Source: Kribbella solani
GTDB lineage: Bacteria > Actinomycetota > Actinomycetes > Propionibacteriales > Kribbellaceae
DNA: 64,000 nt
Assembly (NCBI RefSeq): GCF_014205295.1
Contig: NZ_JACHNF010000001.1
Span: 5,766,001-5,830,000 of the forward strand
Direction: 5' to 3'
Shown: piece by piece, positions 20,147 through 29,385 of the stretch
Numbering within the stretch: position 1 is the stretch's first letter
Layout of the letters: each line of letters starts with the position of its first letter
Program-made: the position numbers and the translations under genes
Notes under the pieces: generated by a model
What the model was told of the DNA's origin: nothing
What the model saw: the letters and a program-made list of their open reading frames with translations, nothing else
Database searches by the model: none

Positions 20147-20659
20147 GTGAGTGACCGGGACACGGAGTACCTCGAGTACGTGACCGCGCACCGCGGCCGG
20201 ATGCTGCGGACCGCGCGCCTGCTCACCTCCGGCGACGCGCACTGGGCCGAGGACCTGGTCCAGGTCGCGCTGACGAAGCTGTACGTGCACTGGGCGAAAG
20301 TACGGCGTGAGGACGGCCCAGCCCGGTACGCGGACCGGATCCTGGTGAACGCCTTCCTGGACGAGCGCCGCCGGATGTGGCGCCACCGCGAGTCCACCAC
20401 CGAGGTGATGCACGACGCGGAGCCGGTGCCAGGCCAGGACCAGGCCGAGCGGCTGACCGTCCTGGGTGCGCTCGCGAAGCTGCCGCGCCGGCAGCACGCG
20501 GTCGTCGTACTGCGCTACTTCCGCGATCTGGATGTCCAGACCACCGCCGAGCTGATGGGCTGCTCGGAAGGCACGGTCAAGTCGCAGACGTCGCGGGCCC
20601 TCGCGACGATGCGCGATCTCCTGCATGAGCCCCTCGAAACCATGGAGAGCGTGCGATGA
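20147..20659 (+). CDS. SigE-family RNA polymerase sigma factor (ECF type)
   Basis: A 170-residue sigma factor. Region 2 spans about 5-75 (YVTAHRGRMLRTARLLTSGD, AEDLVQVALTKLYVHW), and region 4 is C-terminal (LPRRQHAVVVLRYFRDL, ELMGCSEGTVKSQTSRAL). This matches the actinobacterial SigE group. GTG 20147 follows GGGAGGGC; upstream residues look non-coding. Its stop overlaps the next ATG by four bases, so the partner gene is translationally coupled, as with anti-sigma factors. Confidence 0.93.
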   Translation: MSDRDTEYLEYVTAHRGRMLRTARLLTSGDAHWAEDLVQVALTKLYVHWAKVRREDGPARYADRILVNAFLDERRRMWRHRESTTEVMHDAEPVPGQDQAERLTVLGALAKLPRRQHAVVVLRYFRDLDVQTTAELMGCSEGTVKSQTSRALATMRDLLHEPLETMESVR

Positions 20660-21438
20660 CCGATCTCAAGGATCTTCTGGACGACGCCGCCGGCCCCGAG
20701 CCCGCCGTCTCCACCGATGACCTCACCGCGGACCTGGCCCGCGGCCACCGGGCGGTGCGCCGCCGCCGGATCGCCGGTCTCGCTGGAGGCGCGCTGGCGA
20801 CCGCGCTGGTGGCCGCAGTGGGCTGGTCGGTGCTACCCGGTGCCACGACAAGCAGCCCGGCCCCAGCGGTCAAACCCACCGTGATGCCGACGACCAGTGC
20901 GACACCCACGACCGGTGTGAAGAGCTCTCTTGAGCACCCGGTTCCGCCCAGTAGGCAGCAGGACCCGCGCCCCATCGCGCCCATGCCTGCCCAGCCGGTG
21001 CGACTGGTCAAGAACACAACGGCGTTCCCCGGGCCGATCACTTGCACCTTGATCCCGGAGGGCTGGGCCGTACGGACCAAAGGCAGCGCGCAGGAGCTCT
21101 ACGATCCGAAGCTGAAGAACCCGAGCCCTTACCGCGACCTGACCTACACGATGCTCCTGCAGTCGACGGAGCTGACGCCGGGCCCCGGCGGCGGCCGCAT
21201 CGATCGGGTCCCCGGCATTCCGTGGCATCAGGTGGGCATGGAAAGAGCCGGTAAGAACCGTGCTGCCATCTTCGCGATCAAGGACAGCAGCGGCGCGGGT
21301 CTTCCGTCGGAAGCGGACGTGTACGTACAACAAGGCGCCACCGATCGGCTGATCGTAGTCAGCAACTACGCCCAGCCGCTGGGTTGGAGGACCTATCCGA
21401 CGCTGCTGCAGTTCGCCGATTCCTGCCACTACAAGTGA
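20656..21438 (+). CDS. single-pass membrane protein partnered with the SigE-family sigma factor
   Basis: A 260-residue protein. A cytoplasmic N-terminal segment (LKDLLDDAAGPEPAVSTDDL) and Arg cluster (RAVRRRRI) precede one TM helix (about 38-58), then a Pro/Thr-rich linker and an outside domain of about 150 residues. Position and topology suggest an anti-sigma or signal-sensing role, but there is no zinc HxxxCxxC motif, so this is inference. ATGA overlap with the sigma gene. Confidence 0.8.
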   Translation: MTDLKDLLDDAAGPEPAVSTDDLTADLARGHRAVRRRRIAGLAGGALATALVAAVGWSVLPGATTSSPAPAVKPTVMPTTSATPTTGVKSSLEHPVPPSRQQDPRPIAPMPAQPVRLVKNTTAFPGPITCTLIPEGWAVRTKGSAQELYDPKLKNPSPYRDLTYTMLLQSTELTPGPGGGRIDRVPGIPWHQVGMERAGKNRAAIFAIKDSSGAGLPSEADVYVQQGATDRLIVVSNYAQPLGWRTYPTLLQFADSCHYK

Positions 21439-21456
21439 CAGGAACCGGCGGAACCA

Positions 21457-24400
21457 TCAGCCGTAGTTGCGGTCGATGGACTGCGACGGAGTCGGGCTCG
21501 GCTTCGTCTGGGCGACGCGCTTGTCGCTCGGATGCGTACCGGGCTCGACGCCCTTCAACGTGCCGAGCAGCTCGAGCTCAGCCAGCGTGACGCCGTCAGC
21601 TGACCCGGTGAACACGAGGCGGTACTGCGTGTACGCCTTCGGTGCGGCGACGCTGAAGGAGCGGGTGTACGACGCCCACGCCCACGTCTCGTTGGTACGC
21701 CGATCAACCGTGCTCCACGTCGTACCGTCGTTCGAACCCTCCAACGTCCACGCCGACGGCGCTGTACCGGTGGCGCCGCTGGTGAGCGTGTACATGCCGA
21801 CCGGACGGCCTTGTGGCAGCGCGACCGTGACGGACGGCTGCGCTCCGGTCAGCGTGACCTGCGTCTTCGCGTCGTTGTCGATCAGCTTGGAGACGTCCGC
21901 GCCGCCGGCACCGATGACCGCACCGGTGTCGGACGTGGAGTCCCGCCAGGTCGTCGGGTCCTGACCGGGCGTGGTGATCGACGGCGGCGCGTCGTTGCGG
22001 CCGGTGCCCCACTTGGTCGGCTGATCGGTCATTTCGAACTCGATCTTGCCGCCGTTCGCGATCAGGTCGTGCGGTAGTGAGGTGGACGTCCACGCCCGCC
22101 CGTTCACTCGTACGCTCTTCACGTAGATGTTCTTCGCGGAGTTCTTCGGCGCACTGACGACCAGCTTCTTCCCGCCGGCCAGCCGGACAGTCGCCTTGGT
22201 GAACAGCGGTGAGCCGATCGCGTACGCCGGTGATCCGACCTGCAACGGGTAGAAGCCGAGTGCGCTGAACAAGTACCAGGCCGACATCTCGCCGTTGTCC
22301 TCGTCACCCGGGTACCCCTGGCCGATCTCCGAACCGGTGTACAACCGGGACAGCACTTCGCGGACCTTCTCCTGCGTCTTCCACGGCTGACCGGCCACGT
22401 CGTACATGTAGGTGATGTGGTGCGACGGCTGATTGCTGTGCCCGTACTGACCCATCCGGACGTCACGTGCTTCGAGCATCTCGTGGATCGTGCCGCCGTA
22501 CCCGCCGGTGTGGGTCGCGTCCTCGGGCGTACTGAAGAACTCGTCGAGCTTCTTCGCCAGCCCGTCCCGCCCGCCGTAGATCGCGGCCAGGCCGGCACCG
22601 TCCTGCGGGGTCGAGAACGCCATGTTCCACGCGTTCGTCTCGGTGTAGTCATGGCCCCAGTCGCGCGGGTCGAACGTACTCGGCGAGTTGCCCCACACGC
22701 CGTCCGGTCCCTTGCCCTGGAAGAACCCGATCCCCGGGTCGAACAGCGTGACGTAGTTGCGGGCCCGGTTCAGGAAGTACTTGTAGTTGTCCAGGTACTC
22801 CTGTTTGCGCGGGTCGCTCTTCTTCGCCTTGTCGTACAGCGCCTTCGACAGGTTCGCGATGCCGAAGTCGTTGATGTACCCGTCCATCGACCAGCTGAAG
22901 CCCTCGCCGGTGGTGTTGGCGGTGTAGCCGTTGAACGTGGACAGGTCCATGCCCTTCCGGCCGACGTTCTGCGACGGTGGTACGACGGACGCGTTCTTCA
23001 CCGCCGCGTCGTACATCGCCTGCACGTCGATTCCCTTGATGCCCTTCAGGTACGCGTCCGCGAAGGCCACATCGGACGACGTACCGACCATCAGGTTCGC
23101 GTACCCCGGTGACGACCAACGGGAGATCCAGCCGCCGTCCTTGTACTGCTGGACGAACCCGTTCACCAGTGCGGCCGCATCGTCGGAGGAGAACAGCGAG
23201 TAAGCCGGCCACACCGTCCGGTACGTGTCCCAGAAGCCGTTGTTCACGTACGTCTGCCCGGCGACGATCTTCGAGCCGGTCGTGGCCGGCGTGTCCGTAC
23301 CCACCTTCGCGGAGGTCGGCGACGCGTACGTGATCACCGGCTTCGACGCGGTGCCGGTGTTCTCGGAGCCGTTGTTCGGGTAGAGGAACAGCCGGTAGAG
23401 GTTCGAGTACAGGGAAGTCAGCTGATCGGCCGTCGCGCCCTCGACCTCGATGGTCCGGAGCTTCTTGTCCCACTGCTCCTGCGCGGCGTCCTTCACCTTG
23501 TTGAACTTCGAGCCCGCGGGCAGTTCGAGTTCCAGGTTCTTGCGGGCTTGCGCGGTGCCGATCAGCGAGGTGGCGATCCGCAGCTGCACCTGGGTGGTCT
23601 TGGCGTCGAAGGTGAAGTATCCACCGACGTTCGCGCCACCGCCGTTCGACAGTTTGCCTGCGGCAAGTACCTTCTGGTCCACCACGCCGTACACGAACAG
23701 TCGGCCGGCGCCTGTGGACAACCCGCTCTTGACGTCGGAATAGCCGGTGACCACCCCGGTCTCCGGGTCGAGCGTCAGACCCCCGCTGTTGTTGACGTTG
23801 TCGAAGACCAGCGACGCCTTGCCGGCCGGGAAGCTGAAGCGCAGCATCGCGGCGTGGTCGGTCGGCGCGATCTCGGCCGCGTTGCCGTTGTCGAACGTGA
23901 CACCGTAGTAGTACGGCCGGGCGATCTCGTTGTCATGACTGAACGACCAGGCGCGGGCCTTGCGATCAGCCGTCGGTGTGTCCGCCGTTGACGGCATCAC
24001 CTGGAAGGTCTGCCGGTCACCCATCCACGGGCTCGGCTCGTGGCTGATCGACAGCGCCTGCATGGTCGGCCGGTTGGCCTCGTTGTTGCCCTTGGCATAG
24101 TCGTACAGCCAGGACGTCGAACCGGCGTTCGTCACCGGCGTCCAGAAGTTGAACCCGTGCGGTACGGCCGTCGCCGGGAAGTTGTTGCCACGCGAGAACC
24201 CGCCGGTCGCGTTCGTACCGCGCGTGGTCAGCGCGAGATCCGACGGGTGCTTGGCAGCGGTCTTCCGGGCCGCGCGATCCGGGTTGATCGCGGCGGCGAT
24301 CCGGATGTCGTCGAGCCAGCCGCGGAAGTCGGCCGGTCCGGACGGCTTGTCGTACCCGACCAGAATCCGCTTGATCGTCTTGCCGGCGGCGACCTTGCCG

Positions 24401-25494
24401 AGATCGGCCTCGACGTTGTTCCACTGGTTCGTGTACAGCGCCTTCGAATCACCCTGGCCGCGCGGACTGAGCTCGAAACCGTGATGGTCCTTGGCCTTCA
24501 GATCACTCAGGTACGTGCCGTCGTCGAACGCGAGGTCGAGCGCGGCGTACGTACTCGGGTAGCTGAGATCACCCTCGACGTGCTCGGGGAAGATCTTGTA
24601 CGACAGCCGGGTGTCCTTGCCGACCTTGAGGTCGACGTCGGAGATCTTGTTCCAGGTGTACCCGCGGCCGGCCGCGTCCTGGTGACCGGCGTACCGGAAG
24701 GACTTCACGCCGGTGAAGCCGACCCGGGCGCGGGCGTTGTACGCGCTGGTCGGGCCCGAGTCCAGACGCGACTCGGCGACCGGTCCGGGTGGCGGGAGCG
24801 GGTCGCCGTTCGACAGGTACCAGTCGGCGAGCTGGACGATGTTCTCGCCGTGGTTCAGCGTGATGTCCAGCTTGTAGTAGCCGTACGCCGTGGTGTTGGC
24901 GAAGCTGTACTCCTTGGTCTGGAACCGCTGCTCGAAGTTCTGACCGGTCTGGGTGTCCAGCGTGGTCCACGTGGTCCCGTCGTTCGACCCGGAAACGGTC
25001 CAGTTCTTCGGGTCGCGGCCGTCGGCGTCGTTCGCCGAGGTGAGCGCGTACTTCTTGATCACCACCGGGGCAGACGTCTGGTACGTCAGCCATCCGGCCG
25101 GTTCGAAAACCAGCCACTTGGTGAACTTGTCACCGTCGGCCGCGTTGGTGGCGATCTCACCACCACCGGTGTTCTCACCGTTCGCGGTCACCTTCGTGAC
25201 CTTGTCCATCTCACTGCCACCGATCCCGGTCGGCGTCGGCCCACGCACCCCGTCGGCGCGCGGCTTCCCGTCCGTCCCGGTCTCGACGGCATCGGTGTAC
25301 CCCGGCTGCGGCTGGCCGGGTTCGAACGAGGTGAAGTACGACGAACCGTTCACGACCTCCCGCGCGGCACTCCGCGCGGCGGCCGGGACGGCATTGGCTG
25401 GCGTCATGGCAGTAGACATTGTCACAACAAGCCCGAGCGACACGACGAGCGCTAGCGTCCGGTTCCGCAAAGCTTGTGGGCGGTGGAGATCCAT
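21457..25494 (-). CDS. secreted GH92 alpha-mannosidase with F5/8 type C (discoidin-like) domains
   Basis: A 1345-residue exported enzyme: signal peptide in the first ~40 residues; a discoidin-like domain with DGRDPKNWTVSGSNDGTTW near 165-230; an insert domain (about 245-400); the GH92 catalytic part (about 420-1165); and a second discoidin-like domain (about 1190-1320, APSAWTLEGSNDGTTW). GH92 blocks include NFWTPVTNAGSTSWLYDY, HSNQPSHHITYMYDVAGQPW and GDEDNGEMSAWYLFSALGFY, the last with the catalytic acids. These enzymes cut alpha-mannosides of yeast mannan or N-glycans. It ends 19 bases after the convergent sigma-partner gene. Confidence 0.93.
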   Translation of the reverse strand: MDLHRPQALRNRTLALVVSLGLVVTMSTAMTPANAVPAAARSAAREVVNGSSYFTSFEPGQPQPGYTDAVETGTDGKPRADGVRGPTPTGIGGSEMDKVTKVTANGENTGGGEIATNAADGDKFTKWLVFEPAGWLTYQTSAPVVIKKYALTSANDADGRDPKNWTVSGSNDGTTWTTLDTQTGQNFEQRFQTKEYSFANTTAYGYYKLDITLNHGENIVQLADWYLSNGDPLPPPGPVAESRLDSGPTSAYNARARVGFTGVKSFRYAGHQDAAGRGYTWNKISDVDLKVGKDTRLSYKIFPEHVEGDLSYPSTYAALDLAFDDGTYLSDLKAKDHHGFELSPRGQGDSKALYTNQWNNVEADLGKVAAGKTIKRILVGYDKPSGPADFRGWLDDIRIAAAINPDRAARKTAAKHPSDLALTTRGTNATGGFSRGNNFPATAVPHGFNFWTPVTNAGSTSWLYDYAKGNNEANRPTMQALSISHEPSPWMGDRQTFQVMPSTADTPTADRKARAWSFSHDNEIARPYYYGVTFDNGNAAEIAPTDHAAMLRFSFPAGKASLVFDNVNNSGGLTLDPETGVVTGYSDVKSGLSTGAGRLFVYGVVDQKVLAAGKLSNGGGANVGGYFTFDAKTTQVQLRIATSLIGTAQARKNLELELPAGSKFNKVKDAAQEQWDKKLRTIEVEGATADQLTSLYSNLYRLFLYPNNGSENTGTASKPVITYASPTSAKVGTDTPATTGSKIVAGQTYVNNGFWDTYRTVWPAYSLFSSDDAAALVNGFVQQYKDGGWISRWSSPGYANLMVGTSSDVAFADAYLKGIKGIDVQAMYDAAVKNASVVPPSQNVGRKGMDLSTFNGYTANTTGEGFSWSMDGYINDFGIANLSKALYDKAKKSDPRKQEYLDNYKYFLNRARNYVTLFDPGIGFFQGKGPDGVWGNSPSTFDPRDWGHDYTETNAWNMAFSTPQDGAGLAAIYGGRDGLAKKLDEFFSTPEDATHTGGYGGTIHEMLEARDVRMGQYGHSNQPSHHITYMYDVAGQPWKTQEKVREVLSRLYTGSEIGQGYPGDEDNGEMSAWYLFSALGFYPLQVGSPAYAIGSPLFTKATVRLAGGKKLVVSAPKNSAKNIYVKSVRVNGRAWTSTSLPHDLIANGGKIEFEMTDQPTKWGTGRNDAPPSITTPGQDPTTWRDSTSDTGAVIGAGGADVSKLIDNDAKTQVTLTGAQPSVTVALPQGRPVGMYTLTSGATGTAPSAWTLEGSNDGTTWSTVDRRTNETWAWASYTRSFSVAAPKAYTQYRLVFTGSADGVTLAELELLGTLKGVEPGTHPSDKRVAQTKPSPTPSQSIDRNYG

Positions 25495-25554
25495 CTACGC
25501 TCCCTGCACATCCGGCCGGTGGCCCCGATCCACCGGAATGGTGCGCGGCCCCGA

Positions 25555-25568
25555 TGACAAGGTTGTCA
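25555..25568. promoter_or_regulatory. inverted repeat upstream of the GH92 gene
   Basis: TGACAA-GG-TTGTCA, perfect six-base arms, about 60 bases upstream of the GH92 ATG and 150 bases before the divergent epimerase gene. A plausible operator, but the regulator is unknown. Confidence 0.4.
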
Positions 25569-25721
25569 GCCCGCGCCGGCCGGAATCGTCTCCCGCCCAT
25601 CACTCCGCGTCAAGCCCTCGTCGCACTCGGTTCCGGCAGTGGTGGCGAGTTTTTCCACAAGCGGCACCGCGATCGGGGCTGAAAAGCTGATGCCGGAGTG
25701 GCAGGTGGGTAGGTTGAGGGC

Positions 25722-26621
25722 ATGGACGGACGGGTGTTGGTGACTGGGGCCGCTGGGTTCGTGGGGCGGGCTTTGGTGGCGGGGCTGCGTGGGCGCGGGG
25801 TGCTGGTTACGGCGGTGGATCGGGAGGCGCCGGATTCCTCTTGGGATGACGGGGTGCACGTGGTGACGGGGGATCTTGCGGAGCAGGAGACCTGTGTGGC
25901 GGCGTTTGAGACGCGGCCGGATGCGGTGGTGCATTTGGCGGCGTTGACTTCGGTGTTGCGGTCGGTGGATGCGCCGATGCGGACGTTCGCGGAGAACGTG
26001 ACGATTACGCAGGTGCTGCTCGAGCTGGCGCGGGGTAGTGGGGTGGATCGGTTCGTGCTTGCGTCGACCAACGCGGTGGTGGGGGACGTGGGGACGTCGA
26101 CGATCACCGCCGACCTTCCATTGCGGCCGTTGACGCCGTACGGGGCGACGAAAGCGGCCGGCGAGATGTTGCTGTCGGCGTACTCGGGGAGCTACGGGTT
26201 GGCGACCGCAGCGCTCCGGTTCACCAACGTGTACGGGCCGGGGATGTCGCACAAGGACAGTTTCGTGCCCCGGATGATGCGGGCGGCGCTCGGCGGGACC
26301 GGCGTCAAGGTGTACGGGGACGGTACGCAGCGGCGGGATCTGGTGTACATCGATGATGTGGTGAACGGGGTGCTGCTGGCGCTCGACAGCAAGTACGACG
26401 GGCGGGCGATTCTCGGGTCCGGGCGGTCGGTGTCGGTGCTGGAGATGATCGACGCGGTACGTACCGTGACCGGGTGCGCGGTACCGGCGGAGCACGTCGA
26501 GGCGCCGGCGGGGGAGATGCCGGCCGTGGTCGTTGATATCACCAACGATCTTCGGTATCAGCCGACGGTGTCGCTCGAGGACGGTCTCGCCCGAACGTGG
26601 CAATACTTCAAGAGCCAGTGA
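25722..26621 (+). CDS. NAD-dependent sugar epimerase/dehydratase (extended SDR)
   Basis: A 299-residue protein with GAAGFVGRALVAGL for NAD binding, a DREAP strand end, STNAVVG, the catalytic YGATK and VYGPGM, and RRDLVYIDDVV, typical of UDP- or dTDP-sugar epimerases. The substrate cannot be read from sequence. Its TGA overlaps the GTG of the next gene, so it probably supplies a sugar nucleotide to that glycosyltransferase. Codons in the first third are unusually G-ending. Confidence 0.9.
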   Translation: MDGRVLVTGAAGFVGRALVAGLRGRGVLVTAVDREAPDSSWDDGVHVVTGDLAEQETCVAAFETRPDAVVHLAALTSVLRSVDAPMRTFAENVTITQVLLELARGSGVDRFVLASTNAVVGDVGTSTITADLPLRPLTPYGATKAAGEMLLSAYSGSYGLATAALRFTNVYGPGMSHKDSFVPRMMRAALGGTGVKVYGDGTQRRDLVYIDDVVNGVLLALDSKYDGRAILGSGRSVSVLEMIDAVRTVTGCAVPAEHVEAPAGEMPAVVVDITNDLRYQPTVSLEDGLARTWQYFKSQ

Positions 26622-28855
26622 CTAGGTGGGTAGGCATTCCTCGCTTCGGGGTAGTGAGGAAACACTGGCTGCTCGCCATCTTCCTGGTGGTGGGGTTGCT
26701 GTTGCGTACGCTCGCAACCGTCGCCTACTGGCCGGCCATCATCTACACCGATTCCGTCCAATACCTCACCAACATGGGCAAGCTGAGCCCGGATCAGCTC
26801 AACCCGATCGGGTACGACTTCGTGCTCGGCCCACTGGTCTGGATCGGCGGTCTTCCGCTGGTTGTGATCGTGCAGCACCTGGTCGGGCTGTTCCTCGGTG
26901 TCGCGATCTACGCCCTCGCGCGTCGCCTGACCGTCTACCGCTGGCTAGCCGCGGTGGCCGCCGCGCCGATCCTGCTCGACGCGTACCAGGTGCAGATCGA
27001 GCAGAACATCATGGCCGAAACCACCTTCGACGTGATCCTGGTGGCGATCCTCTGGCTGCTGCTCGCGAAGGGCGTACCGGGTTGGCGCCGCGCGGGCGTG
27101 GTCGGCCTACTGGTCGGATCAGCCTTCGCGGTACGGGCAATCGGCATGGTCCTACTGATCGCGGTAGTGATCTACTTGGTTGTCGTCGGCAATGCATGGC
27201 GTACGCGGCGCATGGACGTCGTACGCCGCACGGTCGCCGCGATAGCGGGCTTCGGCATCGTCTTCGCGGCGTACGTCGGCTACTACCGCGCTGAAACCGG
27301 CCGATGGGGTTTCACCGGCGCCGAGAACCAGATCCTGTACGGGCGCACCGCGACGGTAGCCAACTGTGACAAGCTCCCGCTCAACGAGGGCACGCGGCTG
27401 TTCTGTCCGAAGGAACCGTTCGGTCAGCGATTGGGCGTCGACAAGTACGCGCACAACCACTACGGCGACCCGAACTGGCCAGGCCCGCTCCCACCCGGTA
27501 CGACGAAGCGCCAGCTGGCTACTGAGTTCGCGCACCTGGTGATCACGCACCAGCCGCTCGACGTGACATGGGCAGCGTTGAAGGATTTCGCGAAGGGCTT
27601 CGCGCCTACTCGGACCAGTTCGCCGGATGACGTACCACTGAGCCGCTGGCAGTTCCAGACCGTCTACCCGAACCTCAGCGACCCCAACACAGCCAAGGCA
27701 GCAGTGAAATGGGGTGGGTCCGAGCCACACGTCGCCCACGTACCTGCGGTCGTTCTGCGCGCCTACCAACTCCACGGCGGCTACACGTCCGGTACCTACC
27801 TCGGTCTGTGCGTACTGATCGCACTGGCTGCAGTAGCAGGGCTAGGACGTGCCAGGACCTCACGACTCCGTTCAGCCGCACTGCTCCCCGCTGCGGCCGG
27901 TCTGATCCTCCTGCTCGGCTCAGCAGCGTTTGAGTTCTCCTGGCGCTACCAACTGCCCGGACTGGTGTTCTTCCCACTCGCAGGTGCGATCGGCTTGCGT
28001 GCAGTGCTTGGCAAGGACCAAGCACGACCTGCGATGGCCGACTATCCAGATGTCGTCGACAGCAAGGCGGTGCAGGCCTTCGGTACGCCGGACTTCGCGC
28101 CGATCGTCGTAGTGATCGCGGCGTACAACGAGGCCGGCGGAATCGGGCCCGTACTCACCAACATGCCCCGTGCTTGCGCAGGCATGTCCGTCGACGTACT
28201 GGTCGTAGTAGACGGAGCAACCGACGACACCGCCGACATCGCCCGTCAGCACGGGGCGTACGTGTGTGTTGCCCCCAGCAACCGTGGTCAGGGCGCGGCG
28301 CTCCGGCTCGGGTATCACCTTGCCGCACAAGGCGGAGCGGAGTACATCGTCACAACGGATGCCGACGGCCAGTACGACAACTCCGAGCTCGCTGTACTAC
28401 TGGAGCCGATCCTGACCGACCGGGCCGACTTCGTCACCGGATCACGGCGGCTCGGCGCGGAGGACGCGGACAGCCGGCTGCGCTGGATCGGCGTCCGCGT
28501 ATTCGCCGTCATCGCGTCGATCCTGACCCGGCGCAAACTCACCGACACGTCGTTCGGCTTCCGCGCGCTGCGCGCCGAGCTGGCGACCGCGGTGACCTTG
28601 CGTGAGCCGCAGTACCAGTCGTCGGAGCTGCTGGTCGGCGCGCTGGCGATCGGCGCGCGGGTGGTGGAGCTCCCGATGACGATGCGCCGCCGCGGCGACG
28701 GCACCAGCAAGAAGGGCCCGGGCCTGGTGTACGGCGCGAACTACGGGCGCGTGATGACGACTACGTGGCTACGGGAGTACGTGCTTCGGCCGCGTCGGCG
28801 GAAACAGCGGGCTTGGCGAACACCAGCCGATCGAACAGCCAGAACTTCACGATGA
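26618..28855 (+). CDS. fusion of a polytopic membrane domain with a GT2 glycosyltransferase
   Basis: A 745-residue protein. Residues 1-480 carry about 10 TM segments with an outside acidic YTDSVQY motif after TM1, as in GT-C/PMT-like enzymes. Residues about 490-745 are a GT2 domain of the dolichyl-phosphate-mannose-synthase kind: VVIAAYNEAGGIGPVL, VVVDGATDDT, NRGQGAALRLGY, TTDADGQYD and FGFRALRA. One chain may thus make the lipid-linked sugar and use it. GTG 26618 overlaps the epimerase (GTGA). The last 95 bases overlap the convergent gtrA-like gene. Confidence 0.88.
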   Translation: MTRWVGIPRFGVVRKHWLLAIFLVVGLLLRTLATVAYWPAIIYTDSVQYLTNMGKLSPDQLNPIGYDFVLGPLVWIGGLPLVVIVQHLVGLFLGVAIYALARRLTVYRWLAAVAAAPILLDAYQVQIEQNIMAETTFDVILVAILWLLLAKGVPGWRRAGVVGLLVGSAFAVRAIGMVLLIAVVIYLVVVGNAWRTRRMDVVRRTVAAIAGFGIVFAAYVGYYRAETGRWGFTGAENQILYGRTATVANCDKLPLNEGTRLFCPKEPFGQRLGVDKYAHNHYGDPNWPGPLPPGTTKRQLATEFAHLVITHQPLDVTWAALKDFAKGFAPTRTSSPDDVPLSRWQFQTVYPNLSDPNTAKAAVKWGGSEPHVAHVPAVVLRAYQLHGGYTSGTYLGLCVLIALAAVAGLGRARTSRLRSAALLPAAAGLILLLGSAAFEFSWRYQLPGLVFFPLAGAIGLRAVLGKDQARPAMADYPDVVDSKAVQAFGTPDFAPIVVVIAAYNEAGGIGPVLTNMPRACAGMSVDVLVVVDGATDDTADIARQHGAYVCVAPSNRGQGAALRLGYHLAAQGGAEYIVTTDADGQYDNSELAVLLEPILTDRADFVTGSRRLGAEDADSRLRWIGVRVFAVIASILTRRKLTDTSFGFRALRAELATAVTLREPQYQSSELLVGALAIGARVVELPMTMRRRGDGTSKKGPGLVYGANYGRVMTTTWLREYVLRPRRRKQRAWRTPADRTARTSR

Positions 28856-29228
28856 ACAGCACCGCGTACGTCGCCAGGTAGGAACCGCTGACCAGAACCG
28901 TCTTCCAGGCATGTGATTCGAGCGGCTGGACGAAGTGGTCGGTGAGCGACGTGACCAGTGCGGCGGTCGCGGCCGAGCCGATCACGATGATTGTGTACGG
29001 CAACTTCTGCCCGCTGCGGCCCCAGGTCCAGCGGCGGTTCAGTACGTAGTTCGGCACCGCGCCGGCGATCCAGGCGACCAGGGTCGCGACCAGCGCCGGC
29101 GTACCGAACCAGTAACAGAGAGCGAACGCGACCTGACTCACCACGGTGGCGACCACGGAGGACGCCGAGTACCTCGCCCAGAGCAGCAAGCGGGCACGGG
29201 ACAACCGGACCTTGGTAAGTGAGCGCAT
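28761..29228 (-). CDS. GtrA-family membrane protein
   Basis: A 155-residue protein with four TM helices: ARYSASSVVATVVSQVAFAL, then WIAGAVPNYVLNRRWTW, a third helix and YLATYAVLFIVKFWLFDRLVF. The NYVLNRRWTW signature is typical of GtrA (PF04138), proposed to move or help polyprenyl-linked sugars. It is convergent with and overlaps the 3' end of the GT2 fusion gene by 95 bases. Confidence 0.9.
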   Translation of the reverse strand: MRSLTKVRLSRARLLLWARYSASSVVATVVSQVAFALCYWFGTPALVATLVAWIAGAVPNYVLNRRWTWGRSGQKLPYTIIVIGSAATAALVTSLTDHFVQPLESHAWKTVLVSGSYLATYAVLFIVKFWLFDRLVFAKPAVSADAAEARTPVAT

Positions 29229-29385
29229 CGCAGCCCATTGTGCACCGCCACGCTCGCGGACGGCAGGGCGGCGCGAATTCTCAGTCGATTGCCAGCGAAT
29301 AGATGAGGCTGGTCACGTTACTGCGGCGGGTACACGGGATAGGAAGGACTGTGACGACGTCCCCCGATTGGAAGGCGGCCGAGCC

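Noticed and set aside
24040..25455. Plus-strand frame of 471 residues opposite the GH92 gene
   Set aside because: Shadow of the secreted mannosidase; low-complexity Val/Arg/Gly sequence without domains.
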